NCBI GenBank assembly: GCA_963966185.1 | Contig: CAWZYM010000048.1 | Span: forward strand, 70,001 to 134,000 | Length of the DNA stretch: 64,000 bases | Source of the DNA: Rhabditoides inermis | Lineage: Eukaryota; Nematoda; Chromadorea; Rhabditida; Rhabditidae | Direction of reading: 5' to 3' | Shown here: positions 1-12,678 of the stretch, piece after piece | Layout of the letters: every line of letters begins with the position of its first letter | How positions within the stretch are numbered: position 1 is the stretch's first letter | The notes under the pieces: generated by a model | Told to the model about the DNA's origin: nothing | The model's input: only the letters and a program-made list of their open reading frames with translations | Databases searched by the model: none | Program-made: the position numbers and the translations under genes

Positions 1-194
1 GGAGAAAGAGAGAGAGAGAGAGAGAGATGGAGGGATGGATATGAATCCGGGGAGTGGAAAAGAGCTACAATATGATGTGTCAGTGTCAGGCTCACACCTG
101 CCATGTGTATAGTGGATCTAACGAGATTTTGTTGGCCGCCGACTCGAAAGCTCACACAACAACACAACTATTCAATCATATCTCACTCCTTCTA

Positions 195-649
195 TGTTAA
201 AGGAACAGTGGCGTATATCATAACCGTGTGGTAATGAAGTTTTCAAACTCGCACGAAATCACCACGCACCGAGGTGCATGTATGTTTCAGGCAAAGTTGC
301 AAACAGGGATCGAACCCGTGGCCGCGAGAGTGATAGCCCAGACTCTTTTCCACTGCGCCACGCAGCTCACTGGGTCATCACGCGCAAAGACCGCTGCCGT
401 TTCCGAGAACTGACTTCTTTGCGAAAGCGATCACAATATCGATCTGCAGATAGCAGCCCCGCGACAATGAGGCTTCCCGCCAAAACACACATTTGAACGC
501 CTATTTTCGTGTGGTAACGGGACGGTTTGTGGTAATTGGTGTGGTAACGCGGTAACAGCTTTGAATCGTTATTTTTTTGTTAGTTTTGCATTCCAATGGG
601 TCAAGTTATGATCCAAAGTCGAAATTAATGCGCCACTGTTCCTTTAACA
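195..649. mobile_element. MITE-like element with 19-bp terminal inverted repeats and an internal tRNA-like unit
   Basis: The ends are a perfect 19-bp inverted repeat (TGTTAAAGGAACAGTGGCG at 195-213, its complement at 631-649). Both ends contain TTAA followed by AGG, which fits insertion at TTAA as in piggyBac-type elements; the TIR extends two bases past the TTAA, so the exact boundary is ambiguous. A tRNA-like unit on the minus strand lies inside at 298-369. No transposase is encoded, so the element would be non-autonomous. Family assignment is inference. Confidence 0.7.
298..369 (-). repeat. tRNA-like unit (SINE-head type) inside the 195-649 element
   Basis: Read on the minus strand, the stretch has an A-box-like TGGCGCAGTGG and, about 40 nt later, a B-box GGTTCGATCCC, the two internal promoter parts of RNA polymerase III tRNA genes. 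I could not fold a convincing acceptor stem and anticodon arm, so a working tRNA is unlikely. It is better read as tRNA-derived repeat DNA. Confidence 0.6.
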
Positions 650-931
650 CATTCACAGAAGGTTACCTAATCGAATCGTCCCCTCAAAACCGACACGCGT
701 CATACTCGCAGATTGAATTAGCCATTCATTAATTAGGTGAGGTAAGGGTACTTCTCTCTGGGGGAGAAGAAGAAGCAGAAATCCTGCTCCTTCTCCTCCC
801 CCTCCTACGGGCTACAGTATGCATAAACGACGTCAACAAAAATATGCGCGTAGGTGCGAACGATAAACGATGTGATGTGATAGTATAGCGGACCAACGTT
901 TTGAACCAGACGAGACGACATCACATATCTG

Positions 932-936
932 ATTAG

Positions 937-967
<31 letters not shown>

Positions 968-1099
968 CGCGTGAATGCAGCCTTCCTTTGCAACGGCAAT
1001 CGAATCCATTGTCCCCCTCACATTTCCCCCGCTATACCCTCCCCCTCCCTACTACCATACACACAGTGTGAAGGGCTTATGTGAAAGTGACACGTCTTT

Positions 1100-1168
<69 letters not shown>
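932..1168. repeat. (GA)n microsatellites
   Basis: Two uninterrupted GA runs lie at about 932-966 and 1101-1168. Open frames across them encode only ER or LS repeats and are not genes. Confidence 0.9.
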
Positions 1169-1170
<2 letters not shown>

Positions 1171-1691
1171 GAAGAAAGAGAGAATAATTATACCGCGCAC
1201 CCCACGTGACGCATAAGAATTAGGGGCAAGAATCATCTCGGAGTAAATATAGATTATCGCGGCAATCGAAGGATATCTCCTCTCTCTATCTCTTTCTCCC
1301 TCCCTCTCTTTCTCCCTCCCTCCCTCTCTTTCTCCCCCCTCTCTCTCTCACTCACGCTCGACACGCGGTTCTTTCCCATGAAGGTGTTCTCATCCAAAGA
1401 TCAGAAGCCCCTACGATCCCACACTGTCGCCGAAGTCCGAAAGTGAAGTAAAAAATATATTGAAAAGTGAGAAACGAGATGCGAGAAGCGATAGGTAGTG
1501 TGAATGACAACACATAGACAGACACATCATCATCTCTGCACACGAATCACCATCTCATTCCAATCCGAGCAGACGACAGCTAAGTCAGCCCAGAGGGACT
1601 GCGAGAGAGGGAAAATGGCTGAGTACTCAATGGCAACCACGACACAAAGTGCACTAGATTCGACCATGTGAAATAGAGCTCTCTCTACCTT

Positions 1692-1696
<5 letters not shown>

Positions 1697-1753
<57 letters not shown>
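1697..1753. repeat. (CT)n microsatellite
   Basis: Nearly perfect CT dinucleotide run of about 55 nt. The 651-2260 interval around it shows no conserved protein or RNA that I recognise, only purine/pyrimidine tracts. Confidence 0.9.
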
Positions 1754-1756
<3 letters not shown>

Positions 1757-2321
1757 CTCTCTCGCTCGCTCGCCCGGAACAGCGCAATTCCGCACCACAA
1801 TACTCGCCTAATTGCGACTATATCTTTCCACACTCACTCGACGATATACGGAATGCAAAGTGCACGACGCGAACAGACGGACGAAATGAGAACGAGTTGA
1901 GTGTGGCTGTTACTGCACTCCTGCACAGACCCCTCCCTTGTATCTGCTCTCTCTCCATTCTTCCACTCTCTCGTATGCAAATGCGTGCGCGGCTGTTGTT
2001 TGTCGCGAGTGGCTAGAGTATCCTCCACTCATAAACATCCCTCCCATAGCCAATCCGCACTTGCACGGCTTAATTGGTTGTGTTTCTTGCGTCAATGTCT
2101 TCTCTTTTAGCCGCCCACGATCCGTCATCTATACGACACTTCATATTTCCCTTCGTAAAAACTTCGCAATTACTTTATTGCCAGAAAAAGGAAACGAAGT
2201 TATAAAACATCACTGAATAACCAATAGGTGACATATTTGTAAACTGAAAAAGAAAATAATGAAACATGAAGGTTTGTTGTGGAGAACGAGGTCAGTATAT
2301 CAAATCAAATCAGATTTTTAT

Positions 2322-2870
2322 TCAGAATCTTAATCGCACGTATGAGACAATGAGAATGAGAGATGGTTTGGATAGCGATGGGAAAGAGATCGTTCCTTTT
2401 TCGGCGGTCGTTGGTGTCGGTCTCCATTCTTCGCGATTAAGTATCCTCGCGTCTTCGGTAGATCGAAGGTATATACGAAGTCGTCTTCCCACTCCTTGTG
2501 CGGTCGCCCAGGTCGGCCAGTTCCGTGCAAGTCCAGTTGACCGCAGCCTTTGCCCACCGATGGCCGTCCGCATTGTGGAGTCGTTCCGTGAACTTTCATT
2601 TCCGGAACTTTCATTTTTTTTTCATTGAACTTTCATTTCCGGTGTCGTACTTCCCACAGAACGTCTGTTAGTGGAGTAATCTGCCGAATGGTGCTGCTTC
2701 GGATCGTGTGGCGGGCATGTGGATGTTCCGCTGCGCAGTCCGTAGTCGCATGAGTTCGTCTTGGGGAAGACTACATGTCTCACATTCGTGCACCGTATGT
2801 CCAACAGAGAAGTCCCCCGACGCGACAGGGCAAAATAACTTGTCAATAGGTCAATATAACTTGTCAATAA
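2322..2870 (-). mobile_element. Possible retrotransposon-derived fragment
   Basis: A minus-strand frame around 2330-2614 contains GRPGRPHKEWEDDF, resembling the GRPxxRWxDDI signature near the C terminus of RTE/CR1-type non-LTR polymerases. Adjacent frames upstream (2622-2867) are broken by frame changes. No reverse transcriptase core is present. If the reading is right this is a short decayed remnant; an unrelated repeat is possible. The following 2871-3369 is AT-rich with nothing recognised. Confidence 0.3.
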
Positions 2871-3369
2871 AATAACAACACCTTTATGTTTCTATCACTT
2901 CAATAAAGTAACGACATCTCAAGTGATCTATTCTAGGAACGTGATCTACCGAATGAACACGAATTCTTGTGACAGTCCGTTCCTCATAGAAAAATGCAGA
3001 GATGGTATGAAGTCACTTTCTTCTTTTTGTTGATACAATTTATAATTAAAAAAACATAATCCGTTTGTCTAATTCAAAAATTGAATTAGATTTTTTTAAA
3101 TCTCCCTTTGCACAATCTTCCCAAACGATTACTCAACAACTTTATCACAAGTCACAAAAACAAAACAAACAATAAATTATTAAAATAAATTAATTAAGAA
3201 GCGGTCGAAACACGAAAAGACGCTGTATCACATTCCCCTAATAAAACAACCAGTCAACACAGGATCGGGACGAGCCCACAATACACAGCGGGTACGGGAC
3301 GGCGTGTAAAACTGTAAAAGTAGACGAGCAGATACTGTACTTGGATACTGACTACTGGGCAGCGGCAGC

Positions 3370-6300
3370 CTATGCCCTCACGGGGACGGGCTTCTTGAAA
3401 ACTCCCTTCTTGCCCTGCTTCTTGCCTCCACTCCTCTTGCCGTCCTTCATCTGTCTATCTGCCTTGGCGACACTCGGGCGGTTCGCCTGCTTCTTCACCT
3501 TGTAGATGCGCACCAGCCAGTTCTCAGTCGTGTACGCCTCCTCGATGTACTCCAGAGTCACGTCCTGCAATACCCATCATAATCATCAATCACGCCTCTC
3601 TCTCTCTCTGTTTCTCACCTTTTTTCCAATGACATAGTTCCTGGTCCTGTCGAATCCAGCTGGTTGGTTGTATCCCGTTCTCGTCTCGCCGAACCGATAG
3701 TAGCTCATCTTGTACATGAGACAGTTGAGCATCGTCTGCGAAGCCTGCGCGCCCACAGAGTACTCGCCGGACTCCGTAAAGTAATTCTGCTCCTGAAACG
3801 CACAGAGATGACGTTACTTCTCTACGCATAGCAACGTCACTGCGAACCTTAATCTCCTTGGGATGCTCTCCCTCGGCAATGCGCACCATCCACAGGAACT
3901 TGTTGATGTCGTCTCCCGAGTATCCGATCACTCCTCCGAAGATGACCAGAATGTAGTCCACATCAAGGTCGCGCATAATTTCGTACGCAGCAGACTCGTT
4001 CGAAGACATCGCTTTGCCCACCTAAAACACCAAAAGTTTTAACATAAGAGGGAGGGGGTAACTGACGAGAGCGATGTGCGAGTTGTTCCATGTGTTGTTG
4101 TCGACGAGTGTGGTCCTGTTTGCCATGCCGGCAATCTGGTATCCGTAGTCCCACCAAGACATGACTCGCGCGTCGTCCGCAGTGTTCTCGCGCAGCCAGT
4201 GGTACGCCTCTCGGAAGTCATCCATTATGATACGGTCACTGCAATAGCAATACCACATCCTCATTCCAGTCTATGTGTAATATGTATCCGATATTCATGC
4301 TTAAATGCTAAAATTTGAAAGGCGTTTTCTTTGTTCCGTTCAACTGTTTTCAAGGTAGTTTTAATGAGTACTTTGCAAAACTAAAAAAAGGTAAGAGAAT
4401 TAACGAAGAGCATAGTTGGAGATGGACAGCTGATCCAAACTGCAAAGCGTCTGCGACTCACCCCCTTCCATTGCTGCTCTGGAGGACGACCGAGGGATGC
4501 GAGTAGGCATTGCTGGTCACGTACGTGCAGTGAACGACAAACATGAGCAGCAGGATGGTGAGCACCACACACACAATCGACTTCGAGTTCATGCCAACAG
4601 GCTCCTCCGACGGATCGGTCGACGTAGCAGTCTGAAAACCATCTTCGAGTGAACAATAAACTATCAATTATTAGCTACACGATTAATTTACGTATGACAT
4701 AATTACATCGATACATTCTGTGCCAAATATCTGACCAAAAATGAACTTTCCCCAGAACACTGATACTCATCACTCATCACAACAGCCTCGTCTTGTCTCG
4801 TCTCGTGCTGGTGCCTACCTTGGGCTTCTTGGCGGGCTTGTCATACAGCTGCTTCTCCCTCTCGTCCTTGGTCGCCGCACCGGCCGCGTTCTCATCGTAC
4901 AGGTACTTCTCAAACGTGTACGAGAAGGCGATTCCGGCGAGTACGCACACGACGGGGGTGAGGGTGAGCATCAGACGAACCATCACTCCCGCAAAGTACA
5001 CCGCAGTCACCGCGTAGAGGATGACTGAAACACGAGACTAGCCTGTACCGTCCAACTAGGAAACTAGAATGTGACCCCCTTTCTAGTAGGAGACTAGAAT
5101 GGGTTTCGGAAACTAGGCGACTAGCTAGTCGACTATATAGGACAGCTGCTTGTTTCGCCTACATAGTTGACTAGATAGTCGACTATGTAGGAAGAAAACA
5201 TAATTGTATTATCTTTATCAAATCAATATAAATGTCATCAAAGGAGTGCGCATGCTGATGCGCTTTAGTTTTTGAGTATTCACGCATGTTCTTGATCAAA
5301 AAACTGAGTCATGAAAGTGCTAAACGTATATTTCTTGCTGCGGGATTGTGTTCTCAAAAGAGACGTTCCCGCCGTGGTGCCCGGATAGCGCAGTGGTAAG
5401 TGCAGAGTAGTAAACATGTGATAAATGGTAGATCGTAAGTTCAAATCTTGTCGTGGCCAACCTATTGTACTGCTAATGAAAATACTTTTGTACAATTGTA
5501 TTCTTATTTTAGAACAAAATTACGTCATTTTAAAACTGTTTTGAAAATTGAACAAAAAAAAACTTCTCCTACATAGTCGCCTAGTTCCCTCCTATATAGT
5601 CGCCTAGAATCTCTCCTACATAGTGCACTACGGTTATTCGTATAGGTGCCTAGTTCAATGATTTTAGTCGCCTATATAGGACAGATTCTAGGCCGCCTAG
5701 TAGTGGGGGTTCAGCCGAGGACCTAATTCGAAAATTTGGTTGCGAAAATGTATAGTAAATAAAAAGTTAATATATGTTAGAAAAAAGTAGTGAATCACAT
5801 ACAGCGAACAAAAAAAACCCTCGAAAAATGTACTCACTGAAGACGCGCTCGTCATTGACATTCTTGACACAGTACCAAAGACCAACGGGGAACACGGCAG
5901 CAGTGATGTGAAGATCAAAGAAGAACGACACCCAACTGAAATGAAACTATTCATATGAATCGACATCGATCGATTAGCGGTTCGACTTTATCGACTCACG
6001 TGGTTGGCTGGTGCTCGGAGACAGAGGCAATGATGGGGATGTGGATCTTGGCGTAGCCAGTGTCCCACAGAGAGTAGAAGCGGCCAGACAGAGGGGCGAC
6101 ATAGCCAGCGTAGACAAGGCCGAAGTAGACAACGGTTCCGACGACTCCGGCGATCGAGAGACCACCCACGAAGACCGTCATGAACTGCTGGCGGGTGATG
6201 CGGGGACGCATGTACTGCATGATAGCCACGAGCTGCAGCAGACCAAACACCCCGAAAGCAGGCATGTGCTCGCTAGTCTTCACTGGCTGGAAGCCAACGA

Positions 6301-7693
6301 ACGGAATCTGCATCGCCAGAATAGAGCCCAGCACGTAGAAAGTGGTATATGCAACGAACACGCGGGAAGTGTAGCTGAAAAGAGAAGACGTCAACGAGCG
6401 TCGAAGAGTGGATAACACACCGGCCGATGAGGATGAGGACAAGGACGTGGAGGGGAATAAGGTTGATGATGAAGACGTAGCCTCCCCACGCAGACACCAT
6501 GTAGAAGTAGGAGAGAGCGCACAGCGACGCCCACATCACCGAGCCAGTCTTCACAGACTTCACCCACAGGAAGTACGTGAACTGAAAAATAAAAATATTC
6601 ACTTTGTTACATATTGATGTTGATGATCGAATATTGCATACCTGAAGGGCAAAGATGGCGATTCCCTCGTTGTCATAGGATCCGGCCACGGAGCGGCTAG
6701 TGTATCCGGGTGAGATGGCGATGAAACACGCGGCGAACAGGCCGGCTCCAGCGGACCATAGCTCCTGCAAGCAACTATATTGTCCCTTGGCTTTGTACTA
6801 TGAGATGCATCAGACAACTGTGAGGATGTGTGCAAGACAGAAGTGACGATGAATAAATGCAATCCGCGTATCAGAGAACAACATGAACTCGTGTTATCCT
6901 TATCACAAAAAGAAAGTATTACATATGGAAATTCAAGAATTTGATACTTGATTTTCAATAATAAAAAGGTACATATCTACAAACCTTGGTAAGAAAATAC
7001 GTGGCGATGGCGGTGAGACCCGAGAAGGTGGGAGCCAGGAATACGCAGACCTGAAATAAGATTCACATATAAAATATTACACTGTGAATATCAATATACC
7101 TCGCGGATGTGGACAGGGAAGTTAAGGACGTCGAGGATGTGATGAATGAGGCCAGACGTCACCATCAGACCAGGGTACACCTACAACAATATAACGAATA
7201 AATCTATAATTCGAAAACGTATTTAAAATATAAATAAATCGATAATGCTAACCGTTCCTCCGACGATCCTGCCGAGCGGGTACCATGCACGCTCGTCGAA
7301 CCAGTTGAGGAAGTTGTAGAAGCCGTTCTCCACCATGTGCGCCGTCGCGCGGTAGTTAAACCTAAACATGTATATAATTACATTGTACACATTAACACAT
7401 AAAACTATAATTGTGTGATCAAACCGCACCAGGGATCGAACTCATGGATGATCGACTCGAATCTGACGATGGCAAAGAGACGCGATGCGAATCCGACCAG
7501 GCTGAACAAGTAGGTTAGAAATAATATAACTATGATACTATTTGTAGGGATAAAATGTAAACTGACAACTAATATAATATAATAAACTACGACATACTGC
7601 TCACCATGCAAGAGCGAGGATGGCGAAGGTAAGTAGACTCGTGGAAGCAGTTGTATGCTTCTTGACGGCGGCGCCGCCGCTCCCTCCGGACAT
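3370..7693 (-). CDS. stt-3: STT3, catalytic subunit of the oligosaccharyltransferase
   Basis: Transfers the lipid-linked oligosaccharide onto Asn of N-X-S/T sequons in the ER lumen. Fifteen exons (from the 5' end: 7605-7693, 7430-7501, 7253-7361, 7100-7180, 6985-7050, 6642-6764, 6421-6581, 6000-6374, 5838-5935, 4819-5024, 4462-4631, 4067-4238, 3848-4021, 3619-3792, 3370-3564) join in phase to 754 residues, normal for STT3. The first luminal loop has HEFDPWFNYR, with the metal-binding acidic residue. Many hydrophobic segments follow. The luminal C-terminal domain has the family hallmark WWDYGYQI and the conserved [13 protein letters not shown]. The start follows directly on GCAGGTA and gives a short hydrophilic N terminus before the first membrane helix. 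The C-terminal tail is Lys-rich. The 813-nt intron at 5025-5837 carries a foldback element with a tRNA-like unit. Confidence 0.96.
5035..5700. mobile_element. Foldback element in an stt-3 intron, arms of short CTAG-rich subrepeats
   Basis: The left arm (about 5035-5195) repeats motifs such as AGGCGACTAG and CTAGTCGACTATGTAGG. The right arm (about 5565-5700) repeats the inverted forms, for example CTACATAGTCGCCTAG. A tRNA-like unit sits in the middle at 5379-5460. No protein is encoded. The arms are built of several short subrepeats rather than one long inverted repeat. Boundaries are approximate. Confidence 0.6.
5379..5460 (+). repeat. tRNA-like unit in the centre of the 5035-5700 foldback
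   Basis: Has an A-box-like TAGCGCAGTGGTAAGTGC and a B-box-like AGTTCAAATCT about 50 nt apart, inside a stretch that begins GCCCGG and ends GGCCA. The B box departs from the GGTTCGANTCC consensus, so this is probably a decayed tRNA-derived repeat. Confidence 0.5.
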
Positions 7694-9177
7694 TACCTGC
7701 ACAACAGCAAGTTAAAAACAATATATTGCAACGCTGAGACACATCGTAAATAGCGAAAACAATTTTAGGTAAGCCACGGATTCTACGAAAAATCGATCAA
7801 AAGGTGGACTTTTATTCATTATATTCCATGTATAAAGCATAATCAAACATCCGTGATCACATAATCGTCATAACGTAAATAGAACACATATAAAAAGTAT
7901 CGTAAAACAAGCCAAAAATTGTCTGGCATCGAGATACGGCAAACGTACACGTGGCAAACGTTTGAAAGACTCACCGCATAGGCTAATCTACTACACCCGA
8001 GCGGATACTACTACCACAATGATAACGGATGAAATGGGCATAATTGTGTGTCTGGACATATTTATATTTACCCCGGAACGAAATAATGTGGGCGATAGTA
8101 TACAATCGAAACAGCGGGAAACTAAAATATTGACAATGAAAAATCAATTAATTCACCAGGAGATATGATAAAGAAAGCGAAATGCCGCCACGAACAGGAT
8201 CAATTTTCACTGATTTCATAGGATATGATAAGGATATGGTCACTGATTTGAGTCAACAACAAAAATTTATATATCTCTGAATCGGAATAAATGTTCGAAA
8301 TGTGTAGCAGAAGAGAGGATAACTGGAAGAGGAATCACTTTGAAGACTATGGACGAGCTAGATTTCTCAATCTCCAGCGAAATACTTTTTGACTCTACAA
8401 CTTATCTGCACTTATCTTTCAAAACAGTACTCAATTATTTTTTCCCCTAAATCTCACATCACATCAGTATAGTATTCACTTCCGCAATTCATTCATTGTC
8501 ACTATTTGTGTGTATGTTGTGGGCTACACCTCCAAAAACAAAATACAGTAGCTTAGAGCGGCCTTAGCGGAATCCCTTTGTTGTTTACCCGGCGTGGGGA
8601 AATGAGGAGAGCCAACGACGACATCCCAAGAGAGAAGGCATCTCCAAATCCATTTCCCGTAAATTAATTATCACCTCTAATTAGCTAGGACTCTCTCTAT
8701 TCGAAACTCGCGCCCCCACACACAAACAGAGTGTATAATGAGGTTGTCTACGGTATGAGGACGTCGTTCCTTCTCTATCCTTTCCCTCTTTCCTTCTTTC
8801 ATCACCCCGCAACACAATTTGCGCCTACCCAAATGGTCGACAATCAGAAAGAGCGCCGACCCCGGTCTTCCCCCTTCTTTCACCTCCTGTCTCCCATCTT
8901 GTGCCTACAGTAGGAGGTACTCAATGGAGCGTGGAGTGACGAGTCCATATAAAGACTAGAAGAAAAAAGAGATGTTCTCAACATAACCGACTCTTTCACA
9001 CACAACTTTGCGCTGACAAATTACATCGCCCATAAAGCGAAGCAACAGAGCATAGAGAAGCCTGTAAAGGAGCGATGATGGATATAGAAGATGAGAGGAC
9101 TCATTGCACCACATCAGAACGCGGACGGGAGATAAAGACATAGAGATAGTGATAGAGAGATAGAGAGATAGCAGTAA

Positions 9178-9224
<47 letters not shown>

Positions 9225-9731
9225 CGAGAGAGAGAGGAAGAGAAGGAGAGCAGATAGAGAGAAAGAAAACAGAGAGAAAAAAAAAGAGAATAAATATAGC
9301 TTCGGATCAGTTGCATGCTCCACTGCTGATTTACCAAGACAATATACGGATTTTTTATGAATAGAATCTTTCAAGAATGAAAAATATATGATTTATTATC
9401 TTTTTTTCTTGAAGAATTGAAACCCTTCACATGTAGTAGAAAATTCACGTAGAAATTTTTCGCTTTTCACACCAATTACCCTTTCTCGACAACATGCCTC
9501 TATTAGCATTTCAAAACACTATAGTTCCTCCTGGGCAAACACGCAAATTTAGGAAACAACCAAATCACACCACACATCTTTCATGTCATAGAATTGATCT
9601 TCCATAGTTTCCAGGATGATGGCATGATGGCATGATGGCCGTGCCTCTACCGTAGCCTGAGTGAGGGGGCGCGGCCTGGCGGGAGTGCGGGGGGCGGGAG
9701 GAGCGGGTGCGTTGGCCTGTCATTGTGTGCG
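7694..9731. other. Divergent intergenic region between stt-3 and the flp-14-like gene
   Basis: About 2 kb with no convincing gene. It holds AT-rich DNA next to stt-3, a GA-rich block with a (GA)n run at 9180-9236, and GC-rich DNA just before the neuropeptide start. Promoters of both genes must lie here but I cannot assign elements. Confidence 0.6.
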
Positions 9732-10739
9732 ATGCAGCCTCCCCACATGGCTGCCTCCCTGCTGCTCCCTCTGGCTGCCGGCCTAGCACTCCTCGCACCT
9801 GCCGCCGCAGCCGAAAACGATGCACTCAAGAACTGCAACGAGGTCAGTTCCCCTCCTCCCCTCTATCCATTATATACATCATACATCTTTAGACTTTCAA
9901 TTTCAGTTTTTCATGTCTATAAGAAACTATACTGCCACTCGCAGCATTCCTATTATATAGTCTAGGTCGTAGAAGATTCGTCTTTTTTTCTATCTTCCAT
10001 TCCAGTATAGCTTCGCCTATTATTTCTATGCCACACGTCTCGACAACAATACTATAATGAGATGGGGCGAGAGAAGAGATGGCGTGGGTAGATCACGGGT
10101 TGTTCTAACTGGCCACATTAGCACTGCGTACGCTTCCGCGCGGCGTCGCTCGCAGACCGAGACAATCAGACGCCCCCATAACTCCATTCTCCTCCCTCCC
10201 GCTCTTTCTCATTACTCGGCCTGCGTTTTCCGTGTGCAACTTTTGCGCGCGAGTCATGGTCTGAAGGGGACAAGCGTGATGAGTGGAGGAGGGAGGGGGG
10301 AGGGGCTGCACACGCCACCACTCAATTACGGACCATGCACTCATTCTATCACTCAGTTATGATGCGATAGTTTCCTCGTCCTATCGCCTCTGCTTCGAAA
10401 CGACCCTCGCGCACGAAAGAGTCATCATAGGCTCGTAATGAATGAATACGAGGCAACGACCGAGCAGCTCATATATCAAGTCTTCCTATGCATACGTGAG
10501 ATGCAACATGTTTTGAGATTTCGCCTCTCCTGTATGTCATTAGAATAAACCCATAAGGATATGTACCAAATAAAAAGGAGGTACTACGGCACAGTACACG
10601 TACACACAGTTTTTTCTTTCTCTTCATACCCCCCTCTCTCTCTCTCTCTCTCGCCCTCTCGCGCTCCCTCCCTCCCTCTCTCAACCCCCTCTCCCTCAAC
10701 CCCTCCCTCTCCCTATCCCTCTCCTTCCCCCTCACTTCT

Positions 10740-10782
<43 letters not shown>

Positions 10783-10923
10783 TCTTCTCTCTTCAGGTGA
10801 TGAACAACGGCGATGACCAGGCCCGTCTCCTGTGTCAGCTGAGTGAGAGCAGTGTTCTCATGGCTCAGCTCGGGGCTCTCGTCTCGGAAGGACTCGACAG
10901 ACTCATGCACAACCAGGGTACGC

Positions 10924-10979
<56 letters not shown>

Positions 10980-11758
10980 CTGATCGAGGAACCTCCATTG
11001 AAAACAATATCCTCTATGTCGATGTATCATGCTCGTAGTTTCGTGGGTCCCCGGAGGGAGAGTCGCCATAGATCAACACAATTCCTTTTGCTTCTCCGGC
11101 AACACGAAAGAAGCCTCGGTAGACGTCAAACGAACACCAATTGACGCCAATCCAGAGACACAAAAAGTGTGGAAGACGCGCTTCCAGTCTTGCATGATGA
11201 AGCGAGTTCACAATGAACAAGGGAGAGGGAGGAAGAGAAGGAGAGAGAGGGAAAGAGAGGGAAAGAGAGGGAGAGAGGGAGAGAGAGAGAGATGATTGCA
11301 GGCATCGCTATGGAGGATCCCTCGGCGCCGACTGACGGAGAGACGTCTCCCGAGAAGAGAAAGCACGAGTATCTGCGATTCGGAAAGAGGAAGCACGAGT
11401 ACCTCCGGTAAGTCATGCTGCCCTCTCTCCGCCTCTATCCCTTCCCTCTCTCACTCTCTCTCTCTCTCTCTATCTTTTTCTTTCTCTCATTTTTTTCTCT
11501 CTCCATGTCTGACCTTCCATCTCTGAACGTCTTTCAATTCAACATACTCGGAAAACTCCACATCCACACAATGCAATTATGACAATAATAGCTCCAACTT
11601 TTCATCCTCTCTTCTCTTCCCGCAAAAGCAGTTATGAAGTCTCATACCTGAAAGAGGGACGAAGAAAACGTTTTGCTTGCAGGTTCGGAAAGAGGAAGCA
11701 CGAGTACCTGCGGTTTGGAAAGAGGAAGCACGAGTATCTTCGTTTCGGCCGCAAGTGA
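9732..11758 (+). CDS. flp-14: FLP-14-type FMRFamide-like neuropeptide precursor
   Basis: Precursor of secreted RFamide peptides of the nematode nervous system. Four exons (9732-9842, 10797-10917, 11302-11407, 11683-11758) join in phase. Two in-frame ATGs, 9732 and 9747, are possible; the second begins an ideal signal peptide ([22 protein letters not shown]). A spacer with conserved Cys follows, then four tandem KHEYLRFG units separated by KR. Each Gly is the amide donor and each KR a convertase site; the last unit ends GRK and stop. KHEYLRFamide repeated four times is the known product of C. elegans flp-14. Intron 3 cuts the second unit after its Arg codon begins. Intron 1 ends in a long CT tract and intron 2 begins with a GA run. 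Length 137 residues from the first ATG. Confidence 0.95.
10630..10790. repeat. CT-rich microsatellite next to a splice acceptor
   Basis: Imperfect CT/CCCT tract that ends in a pure CT run of about 34 nt just before the acceptor at 10796 of the flp-14-like gene, effectively a giant polypyrimidine tract. Confidence 0.85.
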
Positions 11759-12058
11759 GCGTGTCTCCATATCCACTCCCTCCCTCCCTCCCTCCCTCTC
11801 CCATCAACCCATACCCACTCCCGGCTTACGTATGCGATAGGGGATAAAGCCTTGTTACTCTCGTTCTACGTCCACATTCTTCATATCTACGTACAGTCAC
11901 AAAGATATTTTCAATTTGCAATTCTTATCGACACTATCCTTAGCTTCTAATGTTTGCACCTTTTGCCAGGAAAATATGAAGAAAAACAAATAAAATAAAA
12001 TAACGTAACATTCTTTATTATTAGAGAAAACAACATATATACACGGGAGGCACAAGAG

Positions 12059-12121
12059 AGTAAGTATGAGTGAGTGAGTGAGTGAGTGAGTGAGTGAGTG
12101 AGTGAGTGAGTGAGTGAGTGA
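12059..12121. repeat. (GAGT)n tetranucleotide microsatellite
   Basis: About fifteen GAGT units in a row. It lies beyond the 3' end of the minus-strand gene that stops at 12215, probably in its 3' flank. Confidence 0.9.
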
Positions 12122-12214
12122 GATGGTATGCGGGAGGAGCGAGGCGACTGCCTCTCTTGATATGTCTGGCGACTCTCGGGTGGCGGACACAGGACACGGG
12201 TCACAGCACGGCTC

Positions 12215-12626
12215 TCAGCGGCCCTGCATGTAGCCAGAACGATCGTCCCTGCAACCAACTCACCAATCATCGATTCTCCTCCATCCTGTATTTCTCCGTC
12301 TGTCCATCTATACTCTTACTCCTGCTGCTGAGCTCCCTCTCCTCCTTCTACCTCCTTGAGTATCTGCTCCCTCTATCCTGCTCCACCCATTCTTGCTCCG
12401 TTCTCCTTCCATTCTTCTCCCCTGCTTACCTGTACTTGCCCGACCGTCCGCTGGCGAGGATCTTATCGTTGATGACATTGAGGCAGAAGAGGGCAGCGAC
12501 TCCCAGGAAAAGAGCCGTGATAATTCCAGCACATGCCTAAAGAGAAAAAGGGGATCAATGAGAGTAGACACTCCGCAGGCTAATCGAATCTCACTCGAAA
12601 CAGAAACCACTTCCCCTCTCCCTTGC

Positions 12627-12678
<52 letters not shown>

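Noticed and set aside
975..1236. Open frames encoding ER or LS repeats
   Set aside because: They are translations of GA/CT microsatellites; the same happens at 9114-9374, 10713-11144, 46616-47156 and 60343-61280.
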